A stretch of 64,000 bases of DNA from Sinonovacula constricta (taxonomy: Eukaryota > Mollusca > Bivalvia > Cardiida > Solecurtidae): the NCBI GenBank assembly GCA_007844125.1, contig CM017564.1:27009158-27073157 (forward strand). The letters run 5' to 3'. The position numbers were made by a program, and so were the translations under genes. Of the stretch, positions 63,201 through 64,000 are shown piece after piece. The notes below the pieces were generated by a model. The model saw only the letters and a list, made by a program, of their open reading frames with translations, made no database searches and was not told where the DNA came from. Every line of letters begins with the position of its first letter. The first letter of the stretch is position 1.

Positions 63201-63855
63201 GGCAGTTTGTTGAAACGCATTTAGGAGTGATCGTAAAACCGATATCTAAGAACTTTTTCAACCGTTTCTTAAGATTTACGATGAAACGCATCCAAATTTT
63301 ATTTTATACTGCGTGTTGATTAGGAATAATTGAAAATGGATCAAATGTATAAAAATGTATCGGTTGTAGTTCTTTTATACCACTTCTAACAAATAGTGAC
63401 TACTTCGTTTCAACTTAAACCTATAAATTATAGCAAAACTGTAATTTATTTAAAAATAAATGAACGGTAGGAAAGTGTCGTTCTGTGATTAAATTAAAGT
63501 TTTTCCATCAATCTTTATTCGAATTTGTATTTTTTTAAATATATTCAACTATGTTTAATTGTTACTTTTTGAAAAAAGTATATTAGATCCAAATTAAGTA
63601 AGAATATATTTATGTTTAGTAAAGCAGCTAACTATACAAGAAAGAATGAAACAAGTAGTTATAAACAGTATAATGGAACAGAATAAACATAGTTAAATAA
63701 TTTCATAACATCATCAAACTACGGTTAATTGTCGTACGTTTGCTGCGGACTCAGACAGTCCCAGACCCGTGACCGGATGGACAGCGAACGCTGTGGCTAC
63801 CCATGACGTAATGGTGTCCGGGACTACTTCCTGTGACGTCAGCACTCCACTAGCC
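51141..63855 (-). CDS. TEP: TEP-B: 3' half (exons 20-35) of a tandem thioester-protein paralogue, about 719 codons visible
   Basis: The 16 exons listed below have the same lengths and phases as TEP-A exons 20-35 (2,158 nt in each gene, no indel) and very similar protein sequence. The final exon, for example, differs by one residue (AKR to VKR). It runs from VPDTITSWVATAFAV through the GCGEQN thioester, the GRVIHKAMQ catalytic His and the C-terminal CxxCxxxCxxC cluster to TAG. The signal peptide, macroglobulin and bait exons lie past base 64,000. Introns have diverged far more than exons. The thioester exon carries an 11-unit in-frame minisatellite absent from TEP-A. Role as for TEP-A. Confidence 0.95.
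51482..51584 (-). CDS. TEP-B exon 34
   Basis: Acceptor AACAG, donor CCAA/GTAAGT. IASQDTCVTVTMHKVNMVAG, then PVPVHVYDYYEP. Same length as TEP-A exon 34. Confidence 0.95.
52033..52180 (-). CDS. TEP-B exon 33
   Basis: Acceptor TTTCAG, donor GAG/GTATGA. RWMDEGSSSMAVLEIGAPSG ... KLVLYFDE. Confidence 0.97.
52181..53207 (-). other. TEP-B intron 32 (1.0 kb)
   Basis: No array here, unlike the TEP-A counterpart. ORFs at 52364-52624 and 52621-52821 have no recognisable family and are not supported as exons. Confidence 0.5.
53208..53317 (-). CDS. TEP-B exon 32 (single copy, no array)
   Basis: Acceptor TAG/ATCGCG, donor AAG/GTAAAT. AAAYNIDDDDQKKSFQLTVN, then IPRETQHDFDVAVCT. The unexpanded reference for the TEP-A array. 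Confidence 0.95.
53711..53773 (-). CDS. TEP-B exon 31
   Basis: 21 codons, LPSDIGTVTITSTGKGLALV Q. Acceptor TTTCAG, donor CAG/GTAATC. Confidence 0.95.
54820..54980. repeat. Two-copy tandem duplication, about 80 bp
   Basis: TTTTTTACGCTTTATATTAT ... CATCAAAGACTGATTATTGTCAACATTA occurs twice in succession. TEP-B intron 30. Confidence 0.85.
55094..55258 (-). CDS. TEP-B exon 30
   Basis: Acceptor CTCCAG, donor GAG/GTAAGT. DTVLALQALAEMASLIYSPS ... VLQTRE. Confidence 0.97.
55304..55587 (-). mobile_element. tRNA-derived SINE, copy S2, with target-site duplication
   Basis: On the minus strand: GGGTTCGATCC box B head, body matching S1 (16165-16490), and an (AACA)n tail. It is flanked by the direct repeat TGTGACATTG at 55294-55303 and 55588-55597. 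It is inserted in TEP-B intron 29. Confidence 0.9.
55967..56169 (-). CDS. TEP-B exon 29
   Basis: Acceptor CTCTAG, donor CAG/GTGAGT. NIELTSYVLLGLAQLSDRVK ... NPDGGFSSTQ. Confidence 0.97.
56454..56628 (-). CDS. TEP-B exon 28
   Basis: Acceptor TTTTAG, donor CAAG/GTAAAT. AIRYLEDHLTGLTDLYDLAI ... AKAISQG. Its first codon ATG is an internal Met (Val in TEP-A), not a start. Confidence 0.96.
56760..57370 (-). other. TEP-B intron 27 (main part), no feature seen
   Basis: AT-rich; a short (AC)n patch near 57050; nothing else recognised. Confidence 0.5.
57371..57448 (-). CDS. TEP-B exon 27
   Basis: 26 codons, GGSTSGHISLTAYIIISLVE, then AQVVQG. Donor GGG/GTAGGT. Confidence 0.97.
57674..57912 (-). CDS. 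TEP-B exon 26 (catalytic His)
   Basis: Acceptor TTGCAG, donor CAG/GTAACA. MHSDGSFSAFGDRDPSGSTW ... GTFNEPGRVIHKAMQ. The thioester-activating His is conserved. Confidence 0.97.
58640..59600 (-). repeat. In-frame minisatellite, 11 units of 87 bp, at the thioester exon/donor junction
   Basis: Each unit is 29 codons: TKAKEFMEKG (exon end), donor G/GTRGGR, then DNLMFVKSQCDLFTYKM read from what would be intron. Unit variants include KVF, KTK, KDK, EEG, GGS and FIK. The frame stays open from before the thioester through all 11 units, with a stop only at 58557-58559. Donors recur every 87 bp, from 59567 (first) to 58697 (last), all in phase 1. TEP-A has one copy only. Confidence 0.95.
59567..59743 (-). 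CDS. TEP-B exon 25, thioester exon (GCGEQ)
   Basis: Acceptor CCTGTATATACA-type region, AG/[28 protein letters not shown] ... TKAKEFMEKG. The end shown uses the first donor, giving the same 177 nt as TEP-A. Any later donor in the array (each 87 bp further, down to 58697) would also join exon 26 in frame and add 29-residue modules. Confidence 0.93.
60196..60334 (-). CDS. TEP-B exon 24
   Basis: Acceptor TTATAG, donor ATAG/GTAAGC. AEGSEREYNLPFVVDLKEQG ... SGSERVTVTVIG. Confidence 0.95.
60400..61245 (-). other. TEP-B intron 23 (main part)
   Basis: A degenerate tRNA-like segment may lie on the minus strand near 60995-61065. Otherwise nothing is recognised. Confidence 0.4.
61246..61374 (-). CDS. 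TEP-B exon 23
   Basis: Acceptor ATCCAG, donor GAG/GTAACA. VASNEIVAVYFPIIPRTIGR ... VTRKLLVE. Confidence 0.95.
62156..62254 (-). CDS. TEP-B exon 22
   Basis: Acceptor TTTCAG, donor ACG/GTATGT. TYVVLSMSSDFENIHITASD ... VTRTVT. Confidence 0.93.
62645..62760 (+). mobile_element. tRNA-derived SINE, second family, copy 2
   Basis: CTCGTGGCGCAGTGACAGAG, then AACTCCTGTGACTGCTAAGCC and ACCTTCCAGCTGACCTGCGGTG. It is collinear with 39375-39560. The box B region is deleted or decayed. TEP-B intron 21. Confidence 0.5.
62844..62957 (-). CDS. TEP-B exon 21
   Basis: Acceptor TACCAG, donor TTT/GTACGT. LEVSMPFFVSVNLPYSVVRG ... VNIHNFSPNPLF. Confidence 0.92.
63039..63297. mobile_element. MITE-like element, 259 bp, 31-bp terminal inverted repeats
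   Basis: The left end ATTTGGGTGCGTTTCATCGT AAATCTTAAGA is the reverse complement of the right end (63267-63297) with one mismatch. The interior has no ORF but repeats AAATCGCTCT. It lies in TEP-B intron 20. No clear target-site duplication could be assigned. Confidence 0.85.
63738..63855 (-). CDS. TEP-B exon 20 (first exon visible)
   Basis: Acceptor GTCCAG, donor AAC/GTACGA. EVVPDTITSWVATAFAVHPV, then TGLGLSESAAN. Bases 63856-64000 are the intron leading to exon 19, outside the window. Confidence 0.96.
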
Positions 63856-64000
63856 CTGGACAAAAGGAATGCAAATTTGTATTAGAGGATTAAAAACTCG
63901 AGGCACTCTCATTAACAATTATATTTCATGCATGTCAATTCTTAATGTTACAGATAATAGTGATATGAAAAATATTATTATCAGCAATAAAACATCTAAA

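Overview
This is a eukaryotic, AT-rich, intron-rich window. It has multi-exon genes with GT-AG introns, tRNA-derived SINEs, many minisatellites and microsatellites, and a thioester-protein gene pair. A lophotrochozoan is likely, most plausibly a bivalve mollusc. That is an inference from gene content and repeat style; the species cannot be named from sequence alone.

Three genes lie on the minus strand, so transcription runs from high to low coordinates. (1) About 14,475 to 721: a secreted cadherin-like gene. I chained 15 coding exons in phase, from a signal peptide through about five cadherin (EC) repeats. No transmembrane segment is visible; the last exon runs to a stop at 721 with AATAAA signals just beyond. 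(2) 45,892 to 19,767: a complete thioester-containing protein (TEP, alpha-2-macroglobulin/CD109/C3 superfamily), called TEP-A. Its 35 exons join in phase to 1,504 codons. It has a signal peptide, macroglobulin domains, an arginine-rich bait-like region, the GCGEQ thioester, a C3/CD109-type catalytic His, a CUB/receptor-binding C-terminus and a C-terminal cysteine cluster. (3) 63,855 to 51,141: the 3' half (exons 20-35) of a tandem paralogue, TEP-B. Its 16 visible exons have exactly the same lengths and phases as TEP-A exons 20-35. The rest of TEP-B lies beyond base 64,000.

The most interesting signal is that each paralogue carries its own minisatellite over an exon/5'-splice-site junction, and the other paralogue is single-copy there. 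In TEP-B the end of the thioester exon plus its donor is repeated 11 times in 87-bp units (29 codons each) with no stop, so every donor gives the same reading phase. The exon could therefore encode 0 to 10 extra 29-residue modules in the thioester domain. In TEP-A the end of exon 32 plus its donor is repeated 15 times (85-95 bp), but there read-through meets TAA at once. A third, degenerate array sits in one TEP-A intron, with a single relic in TEP-B.

The remaining DNA is introns and two intergenic gaps (14.6-19.6 kb and 45.9-50.95 kb). They hold a dispersed repeat family (R1, at least nine copies, one with a 21 x 77-bp core), tRNA-derived SINEs (one with a clear 10-bp target-site duplication), a 259-bp MITE-like element with 31-bp inverted termini, and long TA, CTGT and TTA/TAA tracts. 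I saw no prokaryotic genes, rRNA, CRISPR or autonomous transposon coding sequence.
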